Positions 1 through 8,286 are shown, counted from the first letter of the stretch. The stretch is 15,724 nt of DNA from Verrucomicrobiales bacterium (GCA_024233215.1 JACKPW010000055.1:1-15724), one strand, 5' to 3'. Numbers and translations: made by a program. The notes: a model not told the origin generated them from the letters alone.

Positions 1-3000
1 ATCGGCAGGGTTACGGCACAGCGCCGGCGAACCTCCTCAGTGGGGGCCAGCACGGATTCTCCGGGGGCAGTCCAGAGAAGGACATCACCCGGATCCAGCA
101 GATCATCCTCGGACAGATAGAGCAGGTCGAACCAGGCTTGTGCCCCGGCCCGACCCTGGTTGCGGACGGTCCATTCGGCGGGAATCGCGTTGCCGACCGC
201 GGCTTCCGGTGGGACCTCGAGATCCGACGGTTCCAGGTCAGGCCCGATCACCTCGACCAGGCGCGCTCGGAGGTTGTTCGATTCGTTCACCTCGGCAACG
301 CTGGATTTGGCGCCCGCGTCGGTGACCAACAACAGGAAGTAGGCGCCATCCTCAAGCCCGGGCAACTTCGGCTCGGCCTCCTGCGTGTAGGCCTGGTTGG
401 CCGGCAGGTCGGTCTTGATGGTCCAGCTCGCAAGCCGGAGGTCGTCCCCGCTGAGTTCCGGATCGTCCGACAGGTACAAGTGATCCTCCCAAGGCTGCCC
501 GGCGACAGATTCGCCCGCATTCCCGGCCCGATACCCGAACGCGAACGGGACGCCGGTTGGCAGCCAGTCGTCGGTTTCAAGTTCGAGTGGCAACAGGTCC
601 GGCAGGAGGAGTCCGGGGGCGGAGCCCGTTACGGTCGGATCCGTGCCGGCCTTGAACTCCGCCAACGCGTTGTGCCCATCCTTGTCCCCGTCCGACAGGG
701 CATCCTTGGCATCGGTCGGGTCGAGTCCAAACCGCACCTCCCAGCCGTCCGGCAACCCGTCTCCGTCCGTGTCATCGTCGCAAGGGTCCGTCTCACCGGG
801 ATCGAGATGGCCGTTGGCGTTCGCATCCTCAACGCCATCCAGGATGCCGTCGTCATCGGAGTCCGGATCTTCGACCGAGGTACAGGTCTGAGCCTCCAAC
901 TCGTTGGGAAGCTGGTCCCGGTCGATGTCGTCGTCCTGGGCGATGACGATGGTGACCTCATCCGATGTCCGCTGCGCCCACCCATCCCGGGCGTCGACCC
1001 GCACGCGATGGATCCCCGGCGAAAGCTGGGAGGCGCTAAGGCACGAGCCGTAGCCGATCAGCCCGTCGCGGTCGGACAACCATCGCACATCCTCCGCCGG
1101 GAGTTCACCGGACTCGGGATCGCGGACATCCGCCTGGAACAGAACGGGCAGCCCCTCGCCGAACACCTGCATGAAGCCGGGAGTTCGGATGGCGACGCGC
1201 GGTGGCAGATCGCCCTTGATCAGCGGGCTGACCACGGCAGCGGTTTCATTCAGGCCGTCGCTGGCCACGACCCGGATCTCCGCCTGAACCCCGCCCGGCA
1301 GGTCGGCCAGGTTCAGCGTGGCGTTCCGGCCGAGGGCGTTCTGACGCAAGGATTGCCACGTGGCTGCCGGCGAAGGCCGGTAATCGATCCGATAAGTGAG
1401 GGTGTCGGACTTGGTGTCCTCCCCCAGCCAATCGACCAAGACAGTGCCGGTGGCAGGCCAGGTTTGACCCGGTTTGGGCACGGTGATGGCGAGCGAAGGC
1501 GTGACCGGCGAGGCAGTCACCCGGGCAAGGACGAAATCCTCGTGATAGAGGACGGCTTCGGCGAGTTCACCGGCAACCGGCAGGGCCTGATGGAAGAAGC
1601 CCTCGTTGTCCCGGGTGGCTTCCAGTTCGAAGTGGCGTTTGAACGTGGCCGAGCCTTTCGCGTCGTAGAGTTCCAGACGATAGGGACCCTGCCCCGGCTG
1701 GACGGAGAAACCGGCCGGGTGAAACTGGCGGGCACCACGGGACATCCACACATTGCCGGGGCGGACCCAGCCACTGAAGTGGAGGTATTCCTCCGAAACG
1801 GGCGGTTCGGCGCGGCGAAAGATCGGCTGCTCCCGCACCGTCGCTGACATCGCGGGATCGAAGGCATCAAAGTAGTCCGTCAACCAGTCCCAAGTGTACC
1901 GACCGATCCAGCGGTTGCCCCACAACCCGACATCCTCCATCAGCAGGTCACGCTCCGTCCAGGGGCTCTTGTAGTGGACCCCGCAGTTGAGTCCGACTCC
2001 ACCAGGATTCGCGCCGATCTCGCCAATTGAGCCGCGCGGGAGCAGGATTCCGCTCGGGGCGCGGTAGTTGGGGTAGTCAGTGTTGCATTCCCGCAGGAGG
2101 TCCTCCCAGAAGGGCGCGTTGCGGCCGAAGCTCTCCAACCAAAACTCGTTTCGTCGCCAGTCATCCTCGGCCACGAGCGGCTTCATCCCCAGCCCCCGGA
2201 GCATCCAGGGAGCAAAATCGGTCGCCAACGAAAAGTAGCCGTCGATGAGGTAGGTGGCGGTATGAAGCCCGACCTCATCCAGTCGCAGGTCCGTGTCTGC
2301 GAGGCCAACCCGGAACTCCGGCCCGGGCGTATCGGGGGGCGGTGGTGGATTGGCGGCAATGTGGCCGAGCAATTGAACGAAGGCCTGGCCGTCGGCATCC
2401 CTGGGGTCGGACGCCGAAAGCGTGATGTCCACCACGTCGGCGAAACGCGCGTGGATCCGGTTGCCGGGCAGGGGCAGCCAGTAAAGCCCCTCGCCCGAAA
2501 TGCGGAGCTGCCTCAACGCATCCTCTTCACTGGGTTCCTCGAACACGGTGGTCGTGCCGTCGTCGTGCTGGACCGTCACGCGGAGCCGATACACCCGCCA
2601 GTTCAGATGCCGTTCGGTATCGTGGAAGACCACATCGCGGCCGGTGTTGTTCCGCGGGTTGTACATGCCGTCTCCCTCGGGCACACCGTTGAACGGGTTC
2701 ACCGTGGCGACGAACTCCACATGGCCGGGCGCGGTCCATTCGATGGGGATGACAAAGTCAAATCCGTGGGTGTAGTCCGACCGCGCACCGTAAAGGTCAT
2801 CATCCATCCCGCGCCAGCGTTGGGTAAGCCAGTGGTCTCCCGGTGAGAGTCGCACGCGGTTCAACGCGCGGAGCGGGCGTTCCGCCAGCGGCTCGCCCCC
2901 CCGATACGCCATGAGACTGCAGTCCACGCCGCGGACCTGGACTCCGGTCTCGACGTGGGCATAAACCCGCACGGCCGTCGGTTTGTTGGCGATCAACCGA

Positions 3001-4064
3001 TGAGCATGGTCGCCGCTCTGAATCACCTGAAGGACCTCCAAACCGTCCGCCACGAAGTTCTGATTCTCCGGCAGGACCGGCGGTGGCGGTCGCGGGACGT
3101 CATAGTAGATGTAGCTGGTTGCCGTGCCCAGGTTCCCCCCCACGTCAGTGGCGCGTATCTCGACACGGTGGAATCCCTCGGTGGCCGAGAGACGGAGGGG
3201 AGCGCTGAACACGATCGTCGGGGCCACCCCGATCGGCACGATCGGCTGCCAGTCGTTCCAGGTCGCCGGCCCCCGGGAGGGGACCACCCCGGAACGGGCT
3301 TCGATCAAAGTCACGCCGAGATTCTCTTCGATGTATCCCGCCACGGTGATCACCGCGGAGTCGGTCACATTGCGGGCGGGTGCCTCGTCTGTATCCGGCG
3401 CCGGGCTCGTCAGATGCACCACCGGTGGGATCAGGTCTTCGATGGGCGGGGGTTTGTCCCCCTCCCAGACCCGAATCCGGATTCCGTCGATCACCTCCGG
3501 GGCGGCCGAACTGCCATAGGTCACCCGAAACGCTCCGATGGCGCCGGTTGGCGAAGTCACGGTCAGGGTGTTGGCCGCCGTGGGACCGACCGGCTCGGAT
3601 CCCAGGCCCAACGAATCCTCGATCCCCAGGGGGACGAACACATCCCCAGCCCGGCGACCGGCACGCAGCGTGGCGGTCACGGGAGAGGCGGCGTGCTCGC
3701 TCAGCCCGACCGCCAGTTCCACCTGATCGGAGCTGAAACCCACCAGCACGAACTCCACCGCATCGTTCGCACTCCCGAATTCATTGCCGCTGAATGGCCG
3801 GTTGCGCAGGGCACGATCCCCGGAGGCGGTGGGAGTGGCGGGCGTGAACACTTCCGGTTGGCTGCCGTAAACCCCTTGGATCAGCACGCCGCGACCTCCG
3901 CCCAAATCGGCGTACGCCTGGTGGGCTCCGTCGAACCCGTAACCGTTCGCGAGGGTATCGAAATCGAGGGTAGCCTCCGCGGCTTGGGCAAGCAGGCCAA
4001 GCCCGGCAACCAACCAAGGGAGACGACGAAGCGAGGTAACACGGATTGAATGACTCATGTTCAT
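1..4064 (-). CDS. Large secreted multidomain protein (partial, C-terminus outside window)
   Basis: An open frame of 1354 complete codons runs off the left edge without a stop. The start at 4064 has a GGAG motif seven bases upstream; a second ATG lies two codons further in. Residues 1 to about 23 (basic MNMSHSIRVTSLRR, then a hydrophobic stretch ending near AQAAEA) look like a Sec signal peptide, so export is expected. Next come a beta-rich domain (about 24-170), an Ig-like segment, and from about residue 340 (LEVLQVIQS) a region resembling the N-terminal domain of secreted metallopeptidase-like proteins. Around 675-735 are GSIGEIG and WIGRYTWDWLTDYF, which resemble the end of that peptidase domain, but no HEXXH zinc motif is visible. 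Residues about 1045-1140 carry DxDxDG-type calcium repeats (DSDDDGILDG, DDDTDGDGLPDG), followed by CARDB-like adhesion repeats to the edge. It is probably an extracellular or surface protein; its substrate is unknown. Confidence 0.85.
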   Translation of the reverse strand, partial: MNMSHSIRVTSLRRLPWLVAGLGLLAQAAEATLDFDTLANGYGFDGAHQAYADLGGGRGVLIQGVYGSQPEVFTPATPTASGDRALRNRPFSGNEFGSANDAVEFVLVGFSSDQVELAVGLSEHAASPVTATLRAGRRAGDVFVPLGIEDSLGLGSEPVGPTAANTLTVTSPTGAIGAFRVTYGSSAAPEVIDGIRIRVWEGDKPPPIEDLIPPVVHLTSPAPDTDEAPARNVTDSAVITVAGYIEENLGVTLIEARSGVVPSRGPATWNDWQPIVPIGVAPTIVFSAPLRLSATEGFHRVEIRATDVGGNLGTATSYIYYDVPRPPPPVLPENQNFVADGLEVLQVIQSGDHAHRLIANKPTAVRVYAHVETGVQVRGVDCSLMAYRGGEPLAERPLRALNRVRLSPGDHWLTQRWRGMDDDLYGARSDYTHGFDFVIPIEWTAPGHVEFVATVNPFNGVPEGDGMYNPRNNTGRDVVFHDTERHLNWRVYRLRVTVQHDDGTTTVFEEPSEEDALRQLRISGEGLYWLPLPGNRIHARFADVVDITLSASDPRDADGQAFVQLLGHIAANPPPPPDTPGPEFRVGLADTDLRLDEVGLHTATYLIDGYFSLATDFAPWMLRGLGMKPLVAEDDWRRNEFWLESFGRNAPFWEDLLRECNTDYPNYRAPSGILLPRGSIGEIGANPGGVGLNCGVHYKSPWTERDLLMEDVGLWGNRWIGRYTWDWLTDYFDAFDPAMSATVREQPIFRRAEPPVSEEYLHFSGWVRPGNVWMSRGARQFHPAGFSVQPGQGPYRLELYDAKGSATFKRHFELEATRDNEGFFHQALPVAGELAEAVLYHEDFVLARVTASPVTPSLAITVPKPGQTWPATGTVLVDWLGEDTKSDTLTYRIDYRPSPAATWQSLRQNALGRNATLNLADLPGGVQAEIRVVASDGLNETAAVVSPLIKGDLPPRVAIRTPGFMQVFGEGLPVLFQADVRDPESGELPAEDVRWLSDRDGLIGYGSCLSASQLSPGIHRVRVDARDGWAQRTSDEVTIVIAQDDDIDRDQLPNELEAQTCTSVEDPDSDDDGILDGVEDANANGHLDPGETDPCDDDTDGDGLPDGWEVRFGLDPTDAKDALSDGDKDGHNALAEFKAGTDPTVTGSAPGLLLPDLLPLELETDDWLPTGVPFAFGYRAGNAGESVAGQPWEDHLYLSDDPELSGDDLRLASWTIKTDLPANQAYTQEAEPKLPGLEDGAYFLLLVTDAGAKSSVAEVNESNNLRARLVEVIGPDLEPSDLEVPPEAAVGNAIPAEWTVRNQGRAGAQAWFDLLYLSEDDLLDPGDVLLWTAPGESVLAPTEEVRRRCAVTLP

Positions 4065-4213
4065 GCATGCACTCCTGCGTTTGACGCTGCTGCCCATGCC
4101 ACGGCCCGGGCGGTATCAGACCCTGGTGGCTTGAGCGGAGTCTGTATCTCCCCACCGGGTATTGCCAAGCGGAAAGCCCGGCCCCACAACAGGGCCAGTG
4201 ACAAGGTCGTAGC

Positions 4214-4255
4214 GCAGACCTCCGAGTCTGCTGTATCGCGGGTTTCCAAACCCGC
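4214..4255. repeat. Pair of 18-nt intergenic hairpins (REP-like)
   Basis: Two perfect-stem palindromes lie side by side: GCAGACCTCCGAGTCTGC at 4214-4231 and GCGGGTTTCCAAACCCGC at 4238-4255. Each is exactly 18 nt and neither is followed by a T-run, so they are not ordinary terminators. They resemble short palindromic repeats dispersed between genes; copy number in the genome cannot be judged from here. Confidence 0.7.
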
Positions 4256-4327
4256 ACGCCACGCGAGGATCCGGGAGCCCGGCCGATGGGGAAACCGGCG
4301 CCCCGGAATGCAGGCGAAACAACCCTC

Positions 4328-4382
4328 GGCGGACGCGAGTCCGCCACTGCGGAGGGGTACGTTAGGCGAACGCCAGTTCGCC
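4328..4382. repeat. Second pair of 18-nt intergenic hairpins (REP-like)
   Basis: GGCGGACGCGAGTCCGCC (4328-4345) and GGCGAACGCCAGTTCGCC (4365-4382) each have 7-bp arms around a 4-nt loop. The arms begin with GGCG in both but differ further in, with compensated base changes. The same format recurs near 9823, 9905 and 11786. Confidence 0.7.
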
Positions 4383-4488
4383 GCTACGCTACGGGAGGAA
4401 TGACGGGCGATGACTTTCGTCCCGCGTTGCGGGATTACCGGCCACCGCCCGTCGCCGCGTGTTTTCCCCGCGGGTGCGGAACGTGGAG

Positions 4489-4515
4489 ACACGGATGACA
4501 CCGATTTCACGGATT
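4489..4515. repeat. Probable dispersed repeat containing internal GGAT/CGAT-type repeats
   Basis: The stretch ACACGGATGACACCGATTTC and its continuation resembles a short non-coding sequence that is scattered through many bacterial genomes. The identification rests on memory of that pattern; only one copy is in this window. Confidence 0.3.
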
Positions 4516-4577
4516 CGCCACGCCTCAGCCGCCTGCGCGGGGCGTGGAACGGGCGGTTAGGTGACCTCTTGGCACTC

Positions 4578-4604
4578 GCCGGGCAGGGGCGTTCCCCACC
4601 CGGC
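4578..4604 (-). ncRNA. Strong hairpin 3' of the TR, candidate part of the DGR template RNA
   Basis: Read on the minus strand (the TR sense), a 6-bp stem GCCGGG/CCCGGC encloses a small internal loop and a 4-bp GGGG/CCCC stem closed by an AACG loop. It begins about 30 nt after the TR ends. In the Bordetella phage DGR, RNA sequence 3' of the TR is needed for RT-Avd binding and cDNA priming, so a structured 3' spacer fits that role. There is no U-run after it on the minus strand, which argues against a simple terminator. The role is inferred. Confidence 0.45.
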
Positions 4605-4634
4605 ACCTCGCCGAATCTCCGGTGTCGCCACCTT

Positions 4635-4772
4635 GCTGCCGACGCCAACCCCACCCACACACATCGAAACCCGATGTTGTTGTTACGGTTGTCGGGCGTG
4701 TTGTTGTTGCGATACGCACAGGACAGGTTCTCGGGATTGTTGTTGGCCCACGACCCGCCCCGCAACACGCGC
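4635..4772 (-). repeat. DGR template repeat (TR)
   Basis: This 138-nt block aligns without gaps to the 3' ends of both target genes. Read on the minus strand it contains clusters of AAC/AAT codons (eleven AAY codons, 29 adenines in all). VR1 differs from it at 17 positions and VR2 at 16, all at TR adenines; the other 109 bases are identical in all three copies. Translated, it would give a frame such as SWANNNPEN and RNNNTPDNRNNNIGFR, the typical unmutated template for FGE-type DGR targets. It has no start or stop of its own and continues into unrelated sequence, so it is a template and not a protein gene. It lies 143 bp beyond VR1, far from the RT gene. Confidence 0.97.
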
Positions 4773-4827
4773 TTCGGCCGCCCACACCACTTCCCGGGAT
4801 GAATGCGGTCCCGGAAATCGCATCCGC

Positions 4828-4908
4828 CGCCGCTGCGCGACGGGGGAAAGAGAAAACAGAAAAAGGGAAAAGGGCAAAAGGTTCAAAGAACAAAGGGTAA
4901 ACGCGCGG
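4828..4908 (-). other. Conserved pyrimidine tract and hairpin after VR1 (candidate homing signal)
   Basis: Directly after the stop codon of target 1, the minus strand has a long run of C/T blocks (CCCTTTG, TCTTTG, CCTTTT, CCCTTTTCCCTTTTTC) and then a hairpin CGTCGC-GCA-GCGGCG (4828-4842). Nearly the same pyrimidine tract and a matching hairpin follow VR2, but nothing like it follows the TR. In characterised DGRs a hairpin 3' of the VR helps mark the target for retrohoming. This element could do so here; that is inference. Confidence 0.6.
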
Positions 4909-7900
4909 TCACCCTGCTGCCGACGCCAACCCCACCCACACACATCGAAACCCGACGTCGTAGAGACGGAAGTCGGGCGCGAAGTTGCGGCGATACGCAC
5001 AGGACAGGTACTCGGGACTGAAGTCGGCCCACGACCCGCCCCGCAACACGCGCGATGACTTTGTCTCCTCATTGTACCAGTTCTCACACCACTCCCAGAC
5101 ATTGCCGGCCAGGTCGGCGATGCCTTCCGGTGTCGAGCCGCTGGGATAGACGCCAACGGGGGTGGGTGCGCCAACATTGTGATTCCAGTTGGCCAAGCGC
5201 TCGTCGGGGGCGGAATCACCCCACGGATACTCCCGGCCTTCCGTGCCCGCAGCCGCTCGTTCCCATTCTGCTTCGTCGGGCAGCCGGGCGCCCCGCCACT
5301 TGGCATAGGCGCTCGCCTCGAACCAACTCACGCCCACCACGGGCCGGGTAGGATGTGCGACTTGTTCCTCCCACTCACGGGGTTCGGACCACTGCCCGAA
5401 TCCGCCTGCCGGCCACCATTGCTCATCGCGGTATCCTCCGGCGTCGATGAACTCGGCATACTCTTGCACCGTTACCGGATAGCGGCCGATGGAGTAAGCA
5501 TCGAGGCGGACCGGGCACTTGCCCCGCCGCGTTTTGAAATCGCAGGCGGACAGATTCACCCAGTTTCCTGCGCGGGCCGAGTTCGCGAATCTCGGGTCTC
5601 CAGCCTGACCCAGCGCCTCCGCGGCGGCGATGGCATCCCGGATTGGAACAGCAGCGGACTTCTCCGGGTGAAAGATCGCCATGACACGTTCCATGAGCGC
5701 GGGGTAGCGGGGATCCTTCGGCTCAAATCGCATGACCGTGAGATCACGCAGAACCGCCCCCAGGAGCCCGGCGCATTGCGCTTGATCGGCCAGCGCAGCA
5801 TCCGCCTCCAGGTTGTCGAGGATCGTGCCGACCATCTGCTGGGTAAGACGTTCGCCGCGGCGCTTCCGGAATTCCATGGCAAATAGCGCAACCGTCTCGC
5901 GCCACTCCGAGGCATACAGTTTCCGCGGTTGCCGGAGGAGACGGGAGTTGCGGTCCTCGCCATCGAGGGCGGCCAGCGCGCAAGCGGCAAGGTACTCCTG
6001 AAATGTCAGATGCCAGAACAGCACCTCCCCGCCTCGGCCCACCACAATGCCGCTGTCCAGTTCCTCCTCCAGAAGGAAGCGCTCCGCGGCCGGAACCCGC
6101 TCTTGCTCTGGGAGATCATACCAGTGATGAGCGATCTGTTCCGCGGCCCAGCGGCGGGGGGCCTGTCGTTTCCGCCCTCCCTCCGCATCCTGCATGGCCA
6201 GCGCCAGTTCGGCCATGCGCTCCAGGGTCAAATCGGGGGATAGACGATCGGGTTTGCTCTCCCGTGACAAAGCCAGCCACTTCATGATGGACTCATACAG
6301 GTCCACTCGTTGCTCCGGCATCCGTCTCTCGTTCCAATGCACCACCGCGAGAGCGGTCAACATCACCGGATTGCGGGCGAGACGACGGATTTCCGGTCGG
6401 CACCGCAGGGCCTCCGTCAGTTCGGCACGGTGGGACTGCACCCGATCGGGAGTGTCATGGAACAGCGCCTCGGACCATTTTCCGAAGAATCCGTCCACGG
6501 CAGCATCGGTCAGCGGCTCGATGCGGGCCGGCGTGAAGCCAGGCAACACGACGCTGTCCACGTAGGCGCCGGGACGGCTCGTCACCACAAACCGGCAACG
6601 AGAGTAGGTCGCGGCCGCTTGTTGCACGATCGCGCTGATTCTCTCTCGAACCGCCACCGTGGGCGCTTCATCCAGGCCGTCGAGCAGAAGGATCGCCGTC
6701 CCGTCCTCAAAGTGCTTGCGGAAGTACCCGGCATCGAGGTTCCAGAGCCATCGCGAGGCGGACTCGCCAAGGAAGACTGCCAGCCAATCCGGCGAGTGAG
6801 GGTCATCGGGCAACCCTGGCCCGGCTGCCTGGCGCTTCTCAAGGTGGTCGGCCAGCTCGGCAACGCGGATCAGGACCGGCAGCGGGCGCTCAGCGAGCCC
6901 CAGACGCTTCGCCGCGACCTCGGGGTCGCGACCCAGCCAGGAGTCGCACAAGGCCGCTGAAATCCGGTGCACGAACGTGCTCTTGCCGGCCCCCGGATCG
7001 CCCACGATGACAAGCCTGGGCATTTGCAGCGCTTTGTGTAGCTCCGGATGCGCTGACTCCTCCACTTCCACAAGTCCCGGCTTGTCAGCGCGCCGTGGCT
7101 CGCGTTCCCAGCCCGCCATCGTGAGAGGGATGTACAACTCCTCGATGGGAAACCGGTGCGCCTTACCGCCGCCCACCGATAGGCCGCGGATGTCGATGTG
7201 CGACGTGTAGGCGTAGAGCCAGGAAAGATAGGCGGTCGGATCGCGTTGAATTCGGGGGGCGGCAAGAGTTCGAAACTCCGCCCGCACGGCATCGGTCACG
7301 GGATACGGACATTCGGCGTCGTCGTTGCCGGGGAACCGCTGAACCGAGGTGAGCGCGATTCCTTCGTCGTTCAACAGCGAGCGGGCATCGAGCAGGTGTT
7401 GGCGCAGGGGTTTCTCGGAGAGCTCCGGCAGATCAAGTTTGATGTCCCCCGCGTTCTTCGGAAAGTTGTAGTGAAAGGCGAAGAAGCCCATCCCCTCCCT
7501 CTGGATGCTGGCCGTACAGAAATGCTTGAGGATGTGCAACTGCTCTTTCGGTGGGATCTTTTCCCAGGGATGCCGTTCCAGGAAATCCTTGGGAAGGCGT
7601 CGAGCGTCAGCATCAAGCGCATCCCCGATCCGGAGCAGATGGATCAGCATCATCAACCGGACCGCTGGGGCCACCTGATGACAACGCTTGTTCTCTCGGT
7701 ACTTCTGCGGAACGGCGGAAACGGGCCCAACATGATGCCGGGAGAGGATCGCCATGAGTTGCGCCTCTTGGGAAAAGGACTGCGCCTGAAGGGCGAACTC
7801 CGGGTACTCGCGTTCCTTAACTGGTCTGCACGCATCCCGGATCATCCGCTCGCTCAGGAACGAATGCCTCTGGCGTATCTGCTCAAGCAGAGAATAGTCC

Positions 7901-8286
7901 AGAGCGGCAATCTGCTCAGACGAGACAGCAATCCCCTCGGCCTGCAACAGGGCCGGACAAACGCACTGCATACCCACGTCATGCAGGTAACACGCGCCAA
8001 TCAGGAGAAACGCCTCCTCCGGCTCCAGGACGTGCCCCTGGTTAGCGGACAGCCAGTCAGCCAATCGGGCGATGATGCGGCCCGAATGGGCCAAACCGTG
8101 CGTGGTGAAGTGGTGATGATGCGGATGTTCCCACAACTTCCCGCAAGCGGCCACGATCTCGCTCAAATGAGCGAGGTGATCCCCGTCAATTGATTCGATC
8201 GCCCCCAGCCACTTGCGGATCTGAGCCGAAGCTTTGTCACCCTCAGCATTCAAGCCGGGCAGGCTCATGAGACCATCAATTGTCAT
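4909..8286 (-). CDS. DGR target 1: HD-like / NACHT NTPase / variable FGE-like protein
   Basis: This is an 1125-aa protein with a strong start (GGAGGT five bases before the ATG). Residues about 50-320 look like an HD-superfamily hydrolase: H63, H67, the HD pair H102-D103 in YLHDVGM, RHH at 183-185 and IGDALD at 220-225. Residues about 420-770 form a NACHT-type NTPase with Walker A GDPGAGKST (429-437), Walker B LLLDGLDEA (533-541), VVTSRP (567-572) and the C-terminal HLTFQEYLAA (759-768). Residues about 905-1125 form an FGE/C-type-lectin-fold domain (RLPDEAEWE, GNVWEWC at 1061-1067, RVLRGGSW). The last 48 residues are encoded by VR1 and are diversified by the DGR. No signal peptide or membrane segment is seen, so it is probably cytoplasmic. 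The likely logic is an NTPase switch coupling ligand sensing by the variable domain to the HD effector. It lies 109 bp downstream of the RT gene on the same strand and could be co-transcribed with it. Confidence 0.95.
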   Translation of the reverse strand: MTIDGLMSLPGLNAEGDKASAQIRKWLGAIESIDGDHLAHLSEIVAACGKLWEHPHHHHFTTHGLAHSGRIIARLADWLSANQGHVLEPEEAFLLIGACYLHDVGMQCVCPALLQAEGIAVSSEQIAALDYSLLEQIRQRHSFLSERMIRDACRPVKEREYPEFALQAQSFSQEAQLMAILSRHHVGPVSAVPQKYRENKRCHQVAPAVRLMMLIHLLRIGDALDADARRLPKDFLERHPWEKIPPKEQLHILKHFCTASIQREGMGFFAFHYNFPKNAGDIKLDLPELSEKPLRQHLLDARSLLNDEGIALTSVQRFPGNDDAECPYPVTDAVRAEFRTLAAPRIQRDPTAYLSWLYAYTSHIDIRGLSVGGGKAHRFPIEELYIPLTMAGWEREPRRADKPGLVEVEESAHPELHKALQMPRLVIVGDPGAGKSTFVHRISAALCDSWLGRDPEVAAKRLGLAERPLPVLIRVAELADHLEKRQAAGPGLPDDPHSPDWLAVFLGESASRWLWNLDAGYFRKHFEDGTAILLLDGLDEAPTVAVRERISAIVQQAAATYSRCRFVVTSRPGAYVDSVVLPGFTPARIEPLTDAAVDGFFGKWSEALFHDTPDRVQSHRAELTEALRCRPEIRRLARNPVMLTALAVVHWNERRMPEQRVDLYESIMKWLALSRESKPDRLSPDLTLERMAELALAMQDAEGGRKRQAPRRWAAEQIAHHWYDLPEQERVPAAERFLLEEELDSGIVVGRGGEVLFWHLTFQEYLAACALAALDGEDRNSRLLRQPRKLYASEWRETVALFAMEFRKRRGERLTQQMVGTILDNLEADAALADQAQCAGLLGAVLRDLTVMRFEPKDPRYPALMERVMAIFHPEKSAAVPIRDAIAAAEALGQAGDPRFANSARAGNWVNLSACDFKTRRGKCPVRLDAYSIGRYPVTVQEYAEFIDAGGYRDEQWWPAGGFGQWSEPREWEEQVAHPTRPVVGVSWFEASAYAKWRGARLPDEAEWERAAAGTEGREYPWGDSAPDERLANWNHNVGAPTPVGVYPSGSTPEGIADLAGNVWEWCENWYNEETKSSRVLRGGSWADFSPEYLSCAYRRNFAPDFRLYDVGFRCVWVGLASAAG
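4916..5053 (-). repeat. DGR variable repeat 1 (VR1), 3' end of target 1
   Basis: The block is gap-free against the TR with a 281-bp offset and 17 mismatches, each at a TR adenine. At codon level TR asparagines become D, F, S, Y, R, L and others, Thr becomes Ala and Ile becomes Val. Invariant framework residues (RGGSW, PE, LSCAYR, PD, GFRCVWVGLASAA) are unchanged. Just past the block, the TR reads TGG where VR1 reads TGA, the stop codon. Confidence 0.97.

Larger units (their letters stand above)
4065..4634. other. Gene-free region between the TR and the secreted-protein gene
   Basis: I see no credible gene here. Open frames crossing it on the minus strand are read-through of the TR or out-of-frame. 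It holds two pairs of 18-nt hairpins (listed separately), a probable dispersed repeat near 4489-4515, and a strong hairpin (4578-4604) just 3' of the TR. The promoter of the secreted-protein gene should lie between about 4070 and 4200 on the minus strand, but I found no convincing -35/-10 pair. Confidence 0.7.

Noticed and set aside
138..1847. Long plus-strand open frame of 569 codons
   Set aside because: It is antisense to the secreted-protein frame, which has recognisable domains; the plus-strand translation has no family features and an arginine/glycine-rich shadow composition.
4130..4165. TTGGCA ... TACAGA on the minus strand as promoter of the secreted-protein gene
   Set aside because: The -10 match is weak and in a GC-rich context, so it is not supportable by eye.
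4061..4768. Minus-strand open frame starting MLRGGSWANNNPEN, a possible third target or pseudogene remnant
   Set aside because: The matching block ends with the TR, the rest reads like non-coding sequence, and the adenine-only differences from both VRs identify it as the template.
4828..4842. Hairpins after the VRs as Rho-independent terminators
   Set aside because: The T-rich tract precedes the hairpin on the coding strand instead of following it, and the other strand has no T-run either.
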